64,000 nucleotides of DNA from Sphingobacterium rhinopitheci (GCF_022627575.1 NZ_JADEYQ010000007.1:124001-188000), one strand, 5' to 3'. Shown: positions 7,889 to 18,648, counted from the first letter of the stretch. Notes: generated by a model from the letters alone, not told the origin. Translations and numbers: made by a program.

Positions 7889-10111
7889 TTACGATTTCTT
7901 ATGTGCATTACCTTTGATTCTATTCTTTGTCTTCAAAGCCTCTGCTTTTACAGCTTTAGGCGCTTCAGAGCTTATAATATCATCACATCCAGCGATTATA
8001 TTATTTCTTTGATAAGATAACGTAAACCATCCCAATGCTTCTAATGCTTTGATACGTATGGTTTCAGAATTATCTTTATTTTTTGCTAATGCTATCACAT
8101 CAGGCACTACAGCATGATGTCTATATAAGCGTAAAGAGTTGATTTCTCCCAATCGTTCTTTTTCAGACAATGAGGTGTCATTTAATGCCTTTGCCAAGTC
8201 ATTCGCTTTCTTTGCTGCATAATCTACATCCTTATCCAATTTTTCAGCCAGTACAGCACCGCCAACAACTGCCGGATTATTTCGGATCAGGGTATTGATT
8301 TCTTTCTTGGCCAACACGGGGTTCATAAATTGAAGAGCCCAACGTACGCGATATGCGACACGCTCGGAATGTGGATCATCAACATAAAATTGGATTAGAT
8401 CTTTAGTAAATTCATCCGAACCAAAATCTGTAAGATCATAAATCGCTCTACGACGTATATACTCATAAGGATCATTCTTTGCGGCATGCAACACCTCAAT
8501 ATAATCATCATTTTCTATGTAAGCCAATAATTGGAACGCTTGCATACGTGTCGATTCAAATGGAGAATTAAAGTAATACTCCTTCAATAATGGTGACACC
8601 TCCTTTACAGAAAGAATACCAGCCAATTTTTCTAAGGCTAAACTCTGCAAATCAGCATCATTCTCTTTTAGTACTTTTTTCCAATATCCCACAGACTGAT
8701 TCAATGCTGTAGCATCATTCAGCTCCTGCGCTCGCGCTGAAGCAAAGTGAAAAGTAGGATCACCAAGGATATGTGTTTCCAAATATGCTATATGTTTCAA
8801 CCAATTGCCTACACGATATCCATTGCCCAATAATCCCATCAATTCGGAAGGCCAAAGGTCTTGTAATACACCTACCGAGTTAGCAATAGCCACTATATTT
8901 TGATTCTTTGAGAATGGGTAATAACCAGCAATATAATCATCTAAATGAAATGACCCTGTCAAACAAGAATTCAGATAAACAAGTTTTGCTTGGATATTAG
9001 CATCCTTCAAATCATCGATCTGTACATCCAAATTGATATTGTAAATAGAATCCGCTTTGATAGCATTCGCATCAAAAGCATCTTCAAACCATTTGTCAGA
9101 TAGCCCTAATGATTTCTTAAAATCCTCTTTTACCTTAAATGTATCTCTATTGCTCTCTTTGGCAGCTAGCATTTTGGAGCGCAAATAGCGGGCTACATTG
9201 GCCATAGATGGTTGTGGCGCCGAGCTCACTGGGTATCCGTTTATCATCTGCAATGTACTAGTACCATGACCAGTCATATAAGCAAAATCCACAGAAGGAC
9301 GCTTCAGCTCTGTCAGCAAATTATACTTCATAAATTCCGCATTGCGGTAGTTTAAAAATTTAATAGAACCACCTGGTTTAAATAAGTATGGAAATTGTGA
9401 TTTCAAAGCGGCAGATTCACCTAATATAGAATTCACAGAATTTGAATTATACCCATGCCCCACCGAAACTATCATATCATCCAAAGGATAAGACTGCTTT
9501 CTAAGTGATACCACCTTGGTTAAATAATCTTTTATCTTCTGCGTCATATCTTCGCCATCACGTACTGGAGGTTTGATACGACCAGAGTAGATATCCATTT
9601 CTAGGAACTGAGGTGACTCGGGTCTGAGGGAGTAGTAATGGTACAATTCCCTACCTTTTGCAGTATCTTGTTTGAGATAGTCAAATTGTAAATCAAAGTC
9701 ATCATAATAACGATCTGAGGGAACAGAGGATTTGTCCCAACGGATTTTTTGATTTATCTTCAGTGCTGATGTCATAAACTGCGCATCACGCAACATTGGC
9801 ACTGGAATATTACCTACAAATACAGCCCCCTCTAAAGGAGCTTTCTTATCGAGATACAATTTATGGAGTATCTCTCTTATCTTCTCTGGCGAAGTCCATT
9901 CATCCGATACGATATATGTTCCCAAACCGTCTTTCTGCACTACCTCTTTATAGGCATCGATCTCTGCTTTAGCAGATGAATAGGTAGCCCTGTCTACGAT
10001 AATAGCAAAAGTAGTCTTTGACTTTATCGTAGGTTTTTCGATTTGTTGAGCATACGTATTAGTCACCCCCAACAGCAATAATGCCGCTACTATATTTTTC
10101 ATATTCTTCAT
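7889..10111 (-). CDS. C25/gingipain-like caspase-fold protein with HEAT repeats
   Basis: 740 aa, exported (signal peptide about 1-21, ending NTYA). The N-terminal two thirds look like the caspase-like fold of peptidase family C25: TGHGTS with His282, LNSCLTGSF with Cys383, and LGDPTF at 449-454, the order His, Cys, LGDPT seen in gingipains. A second GHG lies at 218-220. The C-terminal part (about 480-735) consists of helical HEAT-like repeats (for example YEYIRRRAIYDLTDFG). The His-Cys spacing (101 residues) is longer than in gingipains as I recall them, implying an insertion. No type IX secretion C-terminal domain is visible; the protein ends in a basic tail. It is the last gene of the module B operon, so it may process or police that receptor system (inference). 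Enzyme activity is predicted from the dyad only. Confidence 0.75.
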   Translation of the reverse strand: MKNMKNIVAALLLLGVTNTYAQQIEKPTIKSKTTFAIIVDRATYSSAKAEIDAYKEVVQKDGLGTYIVSDEWTSPEKIREILHKLYLDKKAPLEGAVFVGNIPVPMLRDAQFMTSALKINQKIRWDKSSVPSDRYYDDFDLQFDYLKQDTAKGRELYHYYSLRPESPQFLEMDIYSGRIKPPVRDGEDMTQKIKDYLTKVVSLRKQSYPLDDMIVSVGHGYNSNSVNSILGESAALKSQFPYLFKPGGSIKFLNYRNAEFMKYNLLTELKRPSVDFAYMTGHGTSTLQMINGYPVSSAPQPSMANVARYLRSKMLAAKESNRDTFKVKEDFKKSLGLSDKWFEDAFDANAIKADSIYNINLDVQIDDLKDANIQAKLVYLNSCLTGSFHLDDYIAGYYPFSKNQNIVAIANSVGVLQDLWPSELMGLLGNGYRVGNWLKHIAYLETHILGDPTFHFASARAQELNDATALNQSVGYWKKVLKENDADLQSLALEKLAGILSVKEVSPLLKEYYFNSPFESTRMQAFQLLAYIENDDYIEVLHAAKNDPYEYIRRRAIYDLTDFGSDEFTKDLIQFYVDDPHSERVAYRVRWALQFMNPVLAKKEINTLIRNNPAVVGGAVLAEKLDKDVDYAAKKANDLAKALNDTSLSEKERLGEINSLRLYRHHAVVPDVIALAKNKDNSETIRIKALEALGWFTLSYQRNNIIAGCDDIISSEAPKAVKAEALKTKNRIKGNAHKKS

Positions 10112-10144
10112 ATATACCTATATTTTATTGGATACCTTAGATAA

Positions 10145-11701
10145 TTAGAATGTCAATAGTCCCACAGACAATTGCCAATCCAAACGACGTTGCGATTTAC
10201 TAAAATAATCTGTGTTTTCAACAGGTTTAATAAAGTTTTCTGTAACTTTAATATATACCTGCGTATTATTTTTAGACGGCTTAAATACATATTGAAGATT
10301 CGCTGCAATCGTAAAATAGTTGGCTGCTAAATAATCATTTGCTGGGTACAATATGTTGTTGGCAACAAAATTTGTAGAATATGCCTTCTCATCATACGCA
10401 AAGGTCGATTCAATAGATTGACTATATGCAGGGTTAATAGCAAATGATAAAGCAGATAAATTAGCAAAATTAAAATATTTCTTAAAGTTAAGCCCATAGG
10501 TTAATCGGTCTACCGTCTGTTGACTCTCCTTTACGGAATACCTATTATCCCAGCCAGCATAAGCTAAGTTAGCACCCCATTTCCAATTCAAATCATTGCC
10601 TTTGTACTTTACAAATGAATAATTCAAATTAGCATTTGTAACTAAGTTTGTATTGAAGACATTAGAAAATAACGTTATATATTCTTTACTTATAACATCT
10701 TGATATTGATGAAATTCAGTATTATCTATATTTTGCTGTATCCAGCCAATATCTAGACGATGTTGAATTGTATTAGCATGCCATAGCGCCTCCAAGTTTA
10801 GGCCATACTCATCATACTCATGTTGGCCTGCCTGCTGTGGATATGTTGTACCATCGATAGCCTTCTCTTTATTGTGGTTATAAAATGCATCTGCAGCAAA
10901 TCTCCATTGATCATGTGAAAGCACATACTGTAAACCAGCACCAAACTTATTGCCTTCATATCTACGCGTAATTCCTCCTGTAGATATAAAAAAAGGAGCA
11001 CTACCGATATACTCACCAACTCCAATCAACTTATACATATTGTGTACCGTAGTGGTATTGATATTAGATACGGTGAAATCCTCCACAAAATTTTGATATA
11101 AGCCATTAATACCAATCGTACTATTTTGGTCTATTAAATAAGTAGCCCCCGGTTTTACCGTCAATATATTGTTGGTATTCTCTGGTCTAGGGTCACGCTG
11201 CCTAGCACCCGTTGACACTTTATAATCTAGCCCTAATCCAAAAGAGAACTTATCAGCTAGTATTGGCGAGGCTATTTTTACTGCTATATCGTAGTTTTGC
11301 TTATTCCAATCTCCCGACAAAGAATCAACAATAATAAAAGGATTCAAGCGCAAAGGATTCAGTTGCGTTGTATTGCTAACCTCTTTATCCTTGCCAAAGT
11401 CTAATGCAAACTTCCCATAGAATTTCCACTTTTTCAGCGCTTGATAACGTGCGGTTTGAAAGCCTCCATATTGAGACTTCTCCCCTACCAGAGGGTGCTT
11501 AAAAGCTCCAGAAGCACCTTTATAAAAAACAGAGGATTCACCCAGATTTTTAAAATCAACCGTATTCAATAAAGCCGCATTATTACTATTTAATCCTACC
11601 TCTTGCGTTTTAAATTTTTCCAATTCAAATGGTGCTGTTTGTGCATTTACAACACCTATACTCGCTATAGCCATCAGGCTAAAAACAATATTTCTATGCA
11701 T
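10145..11701 (-). CDS. Outer-membrane beta-barrel protein (DUF6850-like), module B
   Basis: 518 aa from the ATG at 11701, three bases after the stop of the lipoprotein gene. An ATG four codons earlier overlaps that gene and would put MELI before the signal peptide MHRNIVFSLMAIASIGVVNA. The rest is beta-barrel-like with many Tyr, Asn and Phe. The RQRDPRPEN motif at 167-175 matches the one at residue 168 of the module A barrel, supporting common descent. The family is recalled as DUF6850, not verified. Gene order receptor, lipoprotein, barrel is the same as in module A, so the three probably form one outer-membrane complex or pathway (inference). Confidence 0.75.
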   Translation of the reverse strand: MHRNIVFSLMAIASIGVVNAQTAPFELEKFKTQEVGLNSNNAALLNTVDFKNLGESSVFYKGASGAFKHPLVGEKSQYGGFQTARYQALKKWKFYGKFALDFGKDKEVSNTTQLNPLRLNPFIIVDSLSGDWNKQNYDIAVKIASPILADKFSFGLGLDYKVSTGARQRDPRPENTNNILTVKPGATYLIDQNSTIGINGLYQNFVEDFTVSNINTTTVHNMYKLIGVGEYIGSAPFFISTGGITRRYEGNKFGAGLQYVLSHDQWRFAADAFYNHNKEKAIDGTTYPQQAGQHEYDEYGLNLEALWHANTIQHRLDIGWIQQNIDNTEFHQYQDVISKEYITLFSNVFNTNLVTNANLNYSFVKYKGNDLNWKWGANLAYAGWDNRYSVKESQQTVDRLTYGLNFKKYFNFANLSALSFAINPAYSQSIESTFAYDEKAYSTNFVANNILYPANDYLAANYFTIAANLQYVFKPSKNNTQVYIKVTENFIKPVENTDYFSKSQRRLDWQLSVGLLTF

Positions 11702-11703
11702 TA

Positions 11704-12891
11704 TTAATTCCATTTACGAGGTGAAGGGGTACTGTTAACTTCAAAGTCTGCAGATGAATTATTGGTATCTACAAAAATGGTCCGCCCATCGACAACAGAT
11801 TTTATCTTTCTACGTACCGATTTACCATTATACATAGCCCCTACTGTAGTCATTCCAGCATCTATCGCGATAGGCAACCTTTTCGCGGTAGCTTGTACAT
11901 TGGAGTTTGTTACCGTCTCTAATCCATCAATAATATCTTTCGTTGGTATTGCTTTAAATTGTGTTGCAGCCGTTGTTCCTGGTTCTTTCATCACTGGGAG
12001 CTTATCAAAATCAGCCGTATTGAAGATTACAAGTCCACAACCACCTAATCCTGGCAACCAATCAAAACCGGATGTAGAACTGCCATATACGTGTGTTAGA
12101 TTGGGCACATCGGGTGCATCTAATTCTTTGGCGGAGTAGCTCCAAAAAGTCTCATAATCCGCTACGCCAGGCCCAAGATCTACAGGAGAATTAGCATTTC
12201 CCAACGGATCACTTTTATGATTTATACCATCCATCGCCACTATTAGCGATTCCCCAGGCTTCAAGAAACGTGGACTACCTTCATTAGGCACCATAAATAC
12301 CTGCGCCAGGTACACAGAATCCTGTGTATACTTTGTAAATCCGTATGCTGTAGTCGAAGCAGTCTTTGTATTACCTAAATAAAGACTATCGACACGAATA
12401 TCGGCATTGGAGTTATTATATATTTCTATAAATAAGTCATAGAAATAAGCAGAGGGAACGCCACTATAATAGTATTCACGGATTACCAAACCACCAGAAC
12501 GACTGCCATTCAATTTTATGGCTACCACTTTGGGGCCATCGATAATCAATGGTGTGACATTCGCGTTGACAAAAGACTCTTGCTCATATCCAGTCAATAT
12601 ATTTGCCTCAGCAGCGGAGAAGGATTTTGAAGCTATCACACTATATGTCCCTGGGATCAAATCCGCAGTAACGAGTCCTCTATCATCAGAGATGAAGCTT
12701 ACGATCTGTCCTGTTATAGTATTCTTGATGCTGACAGGGATATTCTTAGCAATGCTTCCATCGACATAGTTGTCCGGAAAATCTAGCTGCAAAGTCACTT
12801 GTACTGCCGCTATCTCTTGGAAGTCCTTACGACAACTTGCCAATCCAAATATGCTTAATGCTATTATATATATAAATAGATTTTTCATCAT
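11704..12891 (-). CDS. DUF4876 family lipoprotein, module B
   Basis: 395 aa with a lipoprotein signal ending GLASC (Cys20). A beta-sandwich-like segment (about 25-115, with IPVSIKNTITGQIV and GLVTADLIPGTYSV) resembles a carboxypeptidase-regulatory fold. The middle (LVIREYYYSGVP, LFIEIYNNSNADIRVDSLYL) and the end (GRTIFVDTNNSSADF) match the DUF4876 paralogue of module A. It starts 8 bp after the receptor gene. The two lipoproteins are clearly homologous but well diverged outside these motifs, so the duplication is not recent. Confidence 0.8.
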   Translation of the reverse strand: MMKNLFIYIIALSIFGLASCRKDFQEIAAVQVTLQLDFPDNYVDGSIAKNIPVSIKNTITGQIVSFISDDRGLVTADLIPGTYSVIASKSFSAAEANILTGYEQESFVNANVTPLIIDGPKVVAIKLNGSRSGGLVIREYYYSGVPSAYFYDLFIEIYNNSNADIRVDSLYLGNTKTASTTAYGFTKYTQDSVYLAQVFMVPNEGSPRFLKPGESLIVAMDGINHKSDPLGNANSPVDLGPGVADYETFWSYSAKELDAPDVPNLTHVYGSSTSGFDWLPGLGGCGLVIFNTADFDKLPVMKEPGTTAATQFKAIPTKDIIDGLETVTNSNVQATAKRLPIAIDAGMTTVGAMYNGKSVRRKIKSVVDGRTIFVDTNNSSADFEVNSTPSPRKWN

Positions 12892-12898
12892 GCTTAAA

Positions 12899-15637
12899 CT
12901 AAAATTTAATACTTAATTCCATCCCGAAGAATATTGGAATATTACGCTTTGTATATTCCGTAGGGTTGCGTTTACTTTGTTCGTATGGTCTATTATTTGT
13001 GATATTATTTACATAAAAAGAAAAACCATAATTCTTACCAAACTCCTTAGTCACTTTAGTATTGAACAACCACAATGGCTTCCAAGAGTCTTTCAAGTAA
13101 TAACTGTCCCCTACACTCATATATATCCCCGATGTCTCCGGAATGCCCGCAATCTCTGCTGGCGACAATAATCGTACATTACTATTATTGCCTTCATTGA
13201 TATCAATGACACCATAAGGAAGGCTGCTATAGTTTAGATAATTGAACTTTTCCGTCCAAATAGTCTGTGCCGTCACCGTGATTAGCAATCGTGCCTCAGG
13301 GATATGGTGAATAGCTCGCAAAGTAGTCAAGAATCTAGAGCGCTCCGTTCCTCTACCTTCAAATACACCAAGCTGATTGTAGGGCTGATTAGCAACACGA
13401 CGTGCATATACATACGGATTATTATCTACTGACTTGGTATAAGTATATGCTCCGTTTAAGGTAAAAGATGTACGAATAGGCTTTACTTGACCAAAATCAA
13501 AATCAAACTCTATTCCCTTATTTATGATGTTTGCACCATTGGTAGGGATATTATAATCAGTTACATATAATGAATCCTTCACAAGGGGGCTTAATTCTGG
13601 CTTTTGTCCAGCATGCTGCGAAGCAACGGCATAAATAGGGATAGTTGTGAAATTATAGTTCTGATACATATCATATCCATTATCTATGCGCTCATCAAAT
13701 AATGTCACAGCGAACTTTTTGTAATCTACACCTATTTCTGCTTTCCGAGAAACAGCCATTTTTAGGTCTTCATTTGCGGCATCAAACACACGCGTGGTCA
13801 TCAAGCCCAAGCGCTCATTAGCATCTTGTTTGTAATAGTTGAGGCTGAATACATCGACATATACAGGATCAGGATATAAATATATCAATGAAGGCGCTTT
13901 TGCGCTCAATCCATATCCCCCACGCACATTAAAATCATTAAACAATTGGTAGGAAGCATTCACACGCGGAGAAAAAGCAAGCTTGACATCATGTCGGAAA
14001 GGCTGTGTCCAATCGTAGCGCAGGCCTGCTACTACATTCAATGGTCTCCCCCATACTGTAGTTGCTATTTTGTCCTCTGCATATACCGCTATTTGAGTCA
14101 TACCAGGTATATCTGAGAAACGGCGTGGTCTATACCCTAAGCCATCACTAGTTTTGGGCAGTAACCCATCCCCAAAAGAACGACCTTCGCCCAAATTTTT
14201 ATCATAGGTATATGTTGCACCCAGCATGATAGAGTGTCTCGTCTGTCCCGAAGAAAAATAAAAATTGTCCGATAGACGAGCTTGTATATTCAAAGGCTTC
14301 CCTTTGAGGTAAATTTGTTGCAAATAGCTTGAGGGAAGAAATTCTACTTCCTGCGTGATATCATGCATAGCATTAGATACAGCAGACACCTCACCAGTAT
14401 TCATTTTCTGTTGAAAACCATTCTGAAAACCTAGTTGTCCCGAGATTACATAATTGATATTACGCGCAAATTTCTTATCGATATTCCAACGACCATTTGT
14501 AGAAAATCTAAGGTCATAATTTTCAGCCTTATTAATCTCCTGAAGCGTCACTAAATCGGGATCAATATTATCTTTATCAAAGTAGCCCCCAAACGCTAAT
14601 GTGGTATTCGTATACAGATTTTTGTGAGCACCAAATGTATTTGTATACTGTACAGATGTATTAAAACGCTCATACGATTCAGATGCTTGAATCTGTTTAT
14701 GCGTAGCATACGTGTAATCTAGATCAACAAATAAAGCCCCCTTCCCTAGCGCAAACCCCTGACCTAACCAACCTTGCTTTAAGGTCGGGTTTAATCTAAA
14801 TTTGGCCTGCAAGGGTTGTACGTTAGCTTTTGTCTTGACATCAATCACACCAGCTGTCAGATCACCATATTCTACAGAAGGAATTCCTCTTATCACCTCT
14901 ATGGACTCTATATTATCTGCTGTAATCTGACGCAAGTCAGTTCCCATACCTGTAGAGTTATTAAAACTCGAAGATAGACCACTAGTTGCCGTATTTATAG
15001 CCTGCATATTTGCGCTGTTTGATAGCTGCGCACCATTGATCATGATAGAAGTCCCCAGCGAAGCTACATTAGCTGCTCTCGCATCCCGCGTCGTATTACT
15101 AGGGTCACCACTAACTTGTCGAATACTAGGTGTATTGACCCCCGCAAAAGAAGAGTTATATATTGCTTGACCAGGCAGTAGTTGTAAAACATCAGCGATA
15201 CTTGTTGCTTGCAAATGCTCTATCGCTTGACGATTTATCAATGTCGAAGTAGCACCTTTGACCTTTGACTTTTGTCCCAATACCTGTACCCCATCGATAT
15301 CAATAGCATTTGGAATAAGCTCTATTTTTATATTCTCTCCCGTTGCAACCTTAGTTTGGCTCACCTTCATCCCTGTATATTGTACAGACAATACATAGAC
15401 CCCTTTAGGTATTTTGTGGAACATAAATCTACCGTTCTTGTCCGTGGTAGAGATCAGCTGCAATTCGGATATAGTAACTGTAGCACCCACTAGCGCCTTA
15501 CCATTAGAATAAACAGTACCTATTAATTCGTTTGATTTTTGAAGATCTTTAAACGAATAAACCGGTGTCTTTGCGGATACATAATCCAACGACAAAATGT
15601 TGCTTATTAAGGCAACGGATAGAATTACTTTCTTCAT
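12899..15637 (-). CDS. TonB-dependent receptor, module B
   Basis: 912 aa from the ATG at 15637, chosen because it gives a clean signal peptide (MKKVILSVALISNILS...VSA); a longer reading would start inside the promoter region. Domains: carboxypeptidase-regulatory-like (about 35-120, ELIGTVYSNGKALVGATVTI), plug (about 125-265, with RGIPSVEYGDL from residue 250) and a barrel ending FFGMELSIKF. It shares the exact RGIPSVEYGDL segment and the FGMEL end with the receptor of module A. It heads a four-gene operon with a TATATTTG -7 box just upstream. The substrate is unknown. Confidence 0.9.
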   Translation of the reverse strand: MKKVILSVALISNILSLDYVSAKTPVYSFKDLQKSNELIGTVYSNGKALVGATVTISELQLISTTDKNGRFMFHKIPKGVYVLSVQYTGMKVSQTKVATGENIKIELIPNAIDIDGVQVLGQKSKVKGATSTLINRQAIEHLQATSIADVLQLLPGQAIYNSSFAGVNTPSIRQVSGDPSNTTRDARAANVASLGTSIMINGAQLSNSANMQAINTATSGLSSSFNNSTGMGTDLRQITADNIESIEVIRGIPSVEYGDLTAGVIDVKTKANVQPLQAKFRLNPTLKQGWLGQGFALGKGALFVDLDYTYATHKQIQASESYERFNTSVQYTNTFGAHKNLYTNTTLAFGGYFDKDNIDPDLVTLQEINKAENYDLRFSTNGRWNIDKKFARNINYVISGQLGFQNGFQQKMNTGEVSAVSNAMHDITQEVEFLPSSYLQQIYLKGKPLNIQARLSDNFYFSSGQTRHSIMLGATYTYDKNLGEGRSFGDGLLPKTSDGLGYRPRRFSDIPGMTQIAVYAEDKIATTVWGRPLNVVAGLRYDWTQPFRHDVKLAFSPRVNASYQLFNDFNVRGGYGLSAKAPSLIYLYPDPVYVDVFSLNYYKQDANERLGLMTTRVFDAANEDLKMAVSRKAEIGVDYKKFAVTLFDERIDNGYDMYQNYNFTTIPIYAVASQHAGQKPELSPLVKDSLYVTDYNIPTNGANIINKGIEFDFDFGQVKPIRTSFTLNGAYTYTKSVDNNPYVYARRVANQPYNQLGVFEGRGTERSRFLTTLRAIHHIPEARLLITVTAQTIWTEKFNYLNYSSLPYGVIDINEGNNSNVRLLSPAEIAGIPETSGIYMSVGDSYYLKDSWKPLWLFNTKVTKEFGKNYGFSFYVNNITNNRPYEQSKRNPTEYTKRNIPIFFGMELSIKF

Positions 15638-15655
15638 AAGGTGATTAACGTGGCG

Positions 15656-15663
15656 CAAATATA
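15656..15663 (-). promoter_or_regulatory. -7 box of module B operon
   Basis: TATATTTG on the minus strand matches the Bacteroidota -7 consensus TAnnTTTG and lies 18 nt before the ATG. No good -33 TTTG is seen at 19-21 bp; the nearest TTG is 25 bp upstream. Confidence 0.6.
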
Positions 15664-15804
15664 TACTATTTAGAATTAAACTAAATAACAATTCTCACTT
15701 ATTTTAACTTTTTAAGTACTTACATGATATTTGATGGATCATAGTATCCATAGCAAGATAGAAGAAGAAACGATAGTCAATGCTATCAACTCCTTATAAA
15801 TGAT

Positions 15805-15812
15805 TAACTTTG
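15805..15812 (+). promoter_or_regulatory. -7 box of uvrA
   Basis: TAACTTTG matches TAnnTTTG. Its last three bases (TTG) are in frame with uvrA and can be mistaken for the start codon. Only 6 nt separate it from the ATG, predicting a leaderless or nearly leaderless mRNA. Confidence 0.65.
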
Positions 15813-15818
15813 TATCCT

Positions 15819-18614
15819 ATGGCAAAAAATTCGGAAAAGAATCCAAAATCATATATTCAGATTAAAGGAGCACGTGTCAATAATTTAAAAAATATTGATG
15901 TTGATATCCCTAAAAACAAACTTGTGGTAATCACTGGGATGTCAGGCTCAGGAAAATCATCCTTAGCATTTGATACTTTATATGCAGAGGGACAACGACG
16001 CTATGTAGAAAGCTTATCGTCTTATGCTAGACAATTTATGGGTCGTATGAACAAACCTGAGGTTGATTATATCAAAGGTATTGCTCCTGCCATTGCTATT
16101 GAGCAGAAAGTGATCACTAGCAATCCTAGATCTACTGTAGGTACATCTACAGAGATTTATGATTATATGAAGTTATTATTTGCACGAGTAGGCAAAACAT
16201 ATTCTCCCATCTCTGGAGAGGTTGTTACTAAAGACACGGTCTCCTCAATAGTAGATCGTATTTTAAATTTTGCGACAGATACTACCATCACGATATACAG
16301 CCCATTGCAACCGACAAATGGCCGTAAATTGAAAGAAGAGCTTTCCTTATTATTACAAAAAGGATTTGTTCGAGTTTATTTCAATGACTCCATCCATAAG
16401 GTAGAATCACTAATAGAAGATAAAACCGTAGCCAATAAGGATTTCAAAGCTGGACAACTAGAGATTGTAATCGATAGATTGCGCCTAGATGGTACCGAAG
16501 AAACAACTGCCCGCATAGCAGACTCGATTCAAACCGCTTATTTTGAAGGTAAAGGTGAGTGTATTGTTGAAGCAGAAGGTGAACGCCTTCATTTCTCCGA
16601 AAAATTTGAGCTCGATGGGATTACCTTCGAAGAACCAACACCAAATTTCTTTAGCTTTAACAATCCTTTTGGAGCCTGTAGAAAATGTGAAGGATATGGT
16701 AAAGTAATCGGAATCGACCCCGATTTAGTTGTGCCTGACAAAAGTAAATCTATTTACGATGGCGCTATTGCCCCATGGCGTGGCGAAAAAATGGGTGTAT
16801 ATTTAGAAGCATTGATTAGTTCAGCACTGAAATTTGATTTCCCTATTCACCGTAGCTATTCAGACCTAACCCCAGAGCAACAAGAACTCTTATGGACGGG
16901 CAACAAGTATTTTAAAGGTCTACATGAGTTCTTTAAAGAACTCGAAGAACAAACATATAAGATTCAATACCGTGTCATGTTATCCCGTTACCGTGGGAAA
17001 ACGGATTGTCCTGAATGTAAAGGAACACGACTACGTAAAGATGCTACTTACGTAAAAATAAACGGTAAATCTATTATTGATTTAGTACTCCTACCAATTG
17101 ATGAATTGCTCGTTCTCTTTAACAATATTGAACTCACAACGAACGAAGCTATCATAGCCAAACGTCTTTTGATGGAGATATCAAATAGGATTCAGTTTTT
17201 ATCAGACGTCGGATTGAGCTATCTAACATTGAATAGATTGAGTAATACATTGTCTGGAGGAGAATCACAACGTATCAACCTAGCGACCTCTTTAGGAAGC
17301 TCATTAGTAGGTTCATTATATGTACTGGATGAGCCAAGTATAGGATTACATCCTAGAGATACAAAGCAACTTATCGAGGTCCTGAAGACTTTGCGTGATA
17401 TCGGTAATACCGTAATCGTAGTAGAGCATGAGCAAGAAATGATGGAAGCCGCAGATTACCTCATTGATATTGGCCCTGAGGCCGGAATCAATGGTGGCGA
17501 ATTAGTATTTGCGGGCGACTATAAAGAGATAATTAAAGACAAAAAATCTTTGACAGGACAATACCTGAGTGGGGAAATAAAAATTGAGGTACCTACAAAG
17601 AGAAGAAAATGGACGGATTCAATCCGCATCAAAGGTGCACGCGAGAACAATCTTAAAAATATAACAGTAGACTTCCCGCTAAATGTATTTACGGTAGTAA
17701 CAGGCGTATCAGGCTCTGGCAAAACATCCTTGATAAAACGTGTATTATACCCAGCACTACAAAAAACTATAGGAAACTATTCTGGCGAACAGACGGGTAT
17801 TTTCGATAGCCTCGAAGGTGATTATGCACAAATAGAACAGGTAGAATTGGTAGATCAAAATCCAATAGGGAGATCATCACGCTCCAATCCTGTTACCTAT
17901 GTCAAAGCTTGGGACGAGATTAGAGCGCTATACGCCAACCTACCCCTTGCCAAAGCGGGCGGATTGAAACCTGCAGCCTTCTCCTTCAATGTTGAAGGTG
18001 GACGTTGTGACATCTGCCAAGGTGATGGTGAGGTAAAAATAGAGATGCAATTCATGGCAGATATTGTCCTGCCCTGTGAAGCGTGCAATGGCAAGCGCTT
18101 CAAACAACATGTACTCGATGTCGTATACAAAGAGAAGTCGGTAGCAGATATCCTTGATTTAAGTATTAATGAGGCATTATTATTCTTTGCTGATCTCCCT
18201 AAAATATTAGCTAAGATACAACCATTGCAAGATGTAGGCTTAGGATACATCAAACTAGGACAATCATCAAGTACATTATCTGGTGGTGAAGCACAACGTA
18301 TCAAGTTAGCTTCATTCTTGATAAAAGGGAATAATACCAAAAAAACACTATTCATATTTGACGAACCTACTACAGGTCTACATTTTCATGATATCCAAAA
18401 ATTGTTAAAATCATTTGAAGCTTTGATAGCCCTAGGAAATAGCATTTTGGTAATTGAGCACAATATGGACATGATAAAATCTGCAGATTGGGTTATTGAT
18501 ATAGGTCCAGAAGGAGGTCAACGTGGTGGAGAGCTTGTTTTTGCTGGAACACCAGAAGATTTAACAAAATGTAATAAAAGTTATACAGGTCAATTTCTAA
18601 AGAACTACCTGTAA
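15819..18614 (+). CDS. uvrA: UvrABC excision repair protein UvrA
   Basis: 931-aa ATPase that scans DNA for damage and loads UvrB in nucleotide excision repair. Visible: first Walker A (GMSGSGKSS, about residues 40-48), first zinc motif (CPECKGTR), ABC signature LSGGESQR with [12 protein letters not shown], second Walker A (GVSGSGKT, 629-636), second zinc finger (CDICQGDG ... CEACNGKR), second signature LSGGEAQR with FDEPTTGLH. The length is normal for UvrA and both nucleotide sites look intact. ATG 15819 is preferred to the TTG at 15810 because that TTG is part of the -7 promoter box. The pafA-like gene follows by 34 bp but has its own -7 box. Confidence 0.95.
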   Translation: MAKNSEKNPKSYIQIKGARVNNLKNIDVDIPKNKLVVITGMSGSGKSSLAFDTLYAEGQRRYVESLSSYARQFMGRMNKPEVDYIKGIAPAIAIEQKVITSNPRSTVGTSTEIYDYMKLLFARVGKTYSPISGEVVTKDTVSSIVDRILNFATDTTITIYSPLQPTNGRKLKEELSLLLQKGFVRVYFNDSIHKVESLIEDKTVANKDFKAGQLEIVIDRLRLDGTEETTARIADSIQTAYFEGKGECIVEAEGERLHFSEKFELDGITFEEPTPNFFSFNNPFGACRKCEGYGKVIGIDPDLVVPDKSKSIYDGAIAPWRGEKMGVYLEALISSALKFDFPIHRSYSDLTPEQQELLWTGNKYFKGLHEFFKELEEQTYKIQYRVMLSRYRGKTDCPECKGTRLRKDATYVKINGKSIIDLVLLPIDELLVLFNNIELTTNEAIIAKRLLMEISNRIQFLSDVGLSYLTLNRLSNTLSGGESQRINLATSLGSSLVGSLYVLDEPSIGLHPRDTKQLIEVLKTLRDIGNTVIVVEHEQEMMEAADYLIDIGPEAGINGGELVFAGDYKEIIKDKKSLTGQYLSGEIKIEVPTKRRKWTDSIRIKGARENNLKNITVDFPLNVFTVVTGVSGSGKTSLIKRVLYPALQKTIGNYSGEQTGIFDSLEGDYAQIEQVELVDQNPIGRSSRSNPVTYVKAWDEIRALYANLPLAKAGGLKPAAFSFNVEGGRCDICQGDGEVKIEMQFMADIVLPCEACNGKRFKQHVLDVVYKEKSVADILDLSINEALLFFADLPKILAKIQPLQDVGLGYIKLGQSSSTLSGGEAQRIKLASFLIKGNNTKKTLFIFDEPTTGLHFHDIQKLLKSFEALIALGNSILVIEHNMDMIKSADWVIDIGPEGGQRGGELVFAGTPEDLTKCNKSYTGQFLKNYL

Positions 18615-18619
18615 TTGTA

Positions 18620-18627
18620 TACATTTG
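18620..18627 (+). promoter_or_regulatory. -7 box of the PafA-like phosphatase gene
   Basis: TACATTTG, just after the uvrA stop and 21 nt before the next ATG, matches TAnnTTTG. No clear -33 element; read-through from uvrA is also possible. Confidence 0.45.
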
Positions 18628-18648
18628 ATAATATAAGTACTAAATATT

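Noticed and set aside
11762..12139. 125-codon plus-strand frame inside the module B lipoprotein gene
   Set aside because: Antisense of a well-supported DUF4876 gene.
15810..15818. TTG start giving uvrA three more residues
   Set aside because: The TTG is the end of the -7 promoter box TAACTTTG; the following ATG gives the usual N-terminus.
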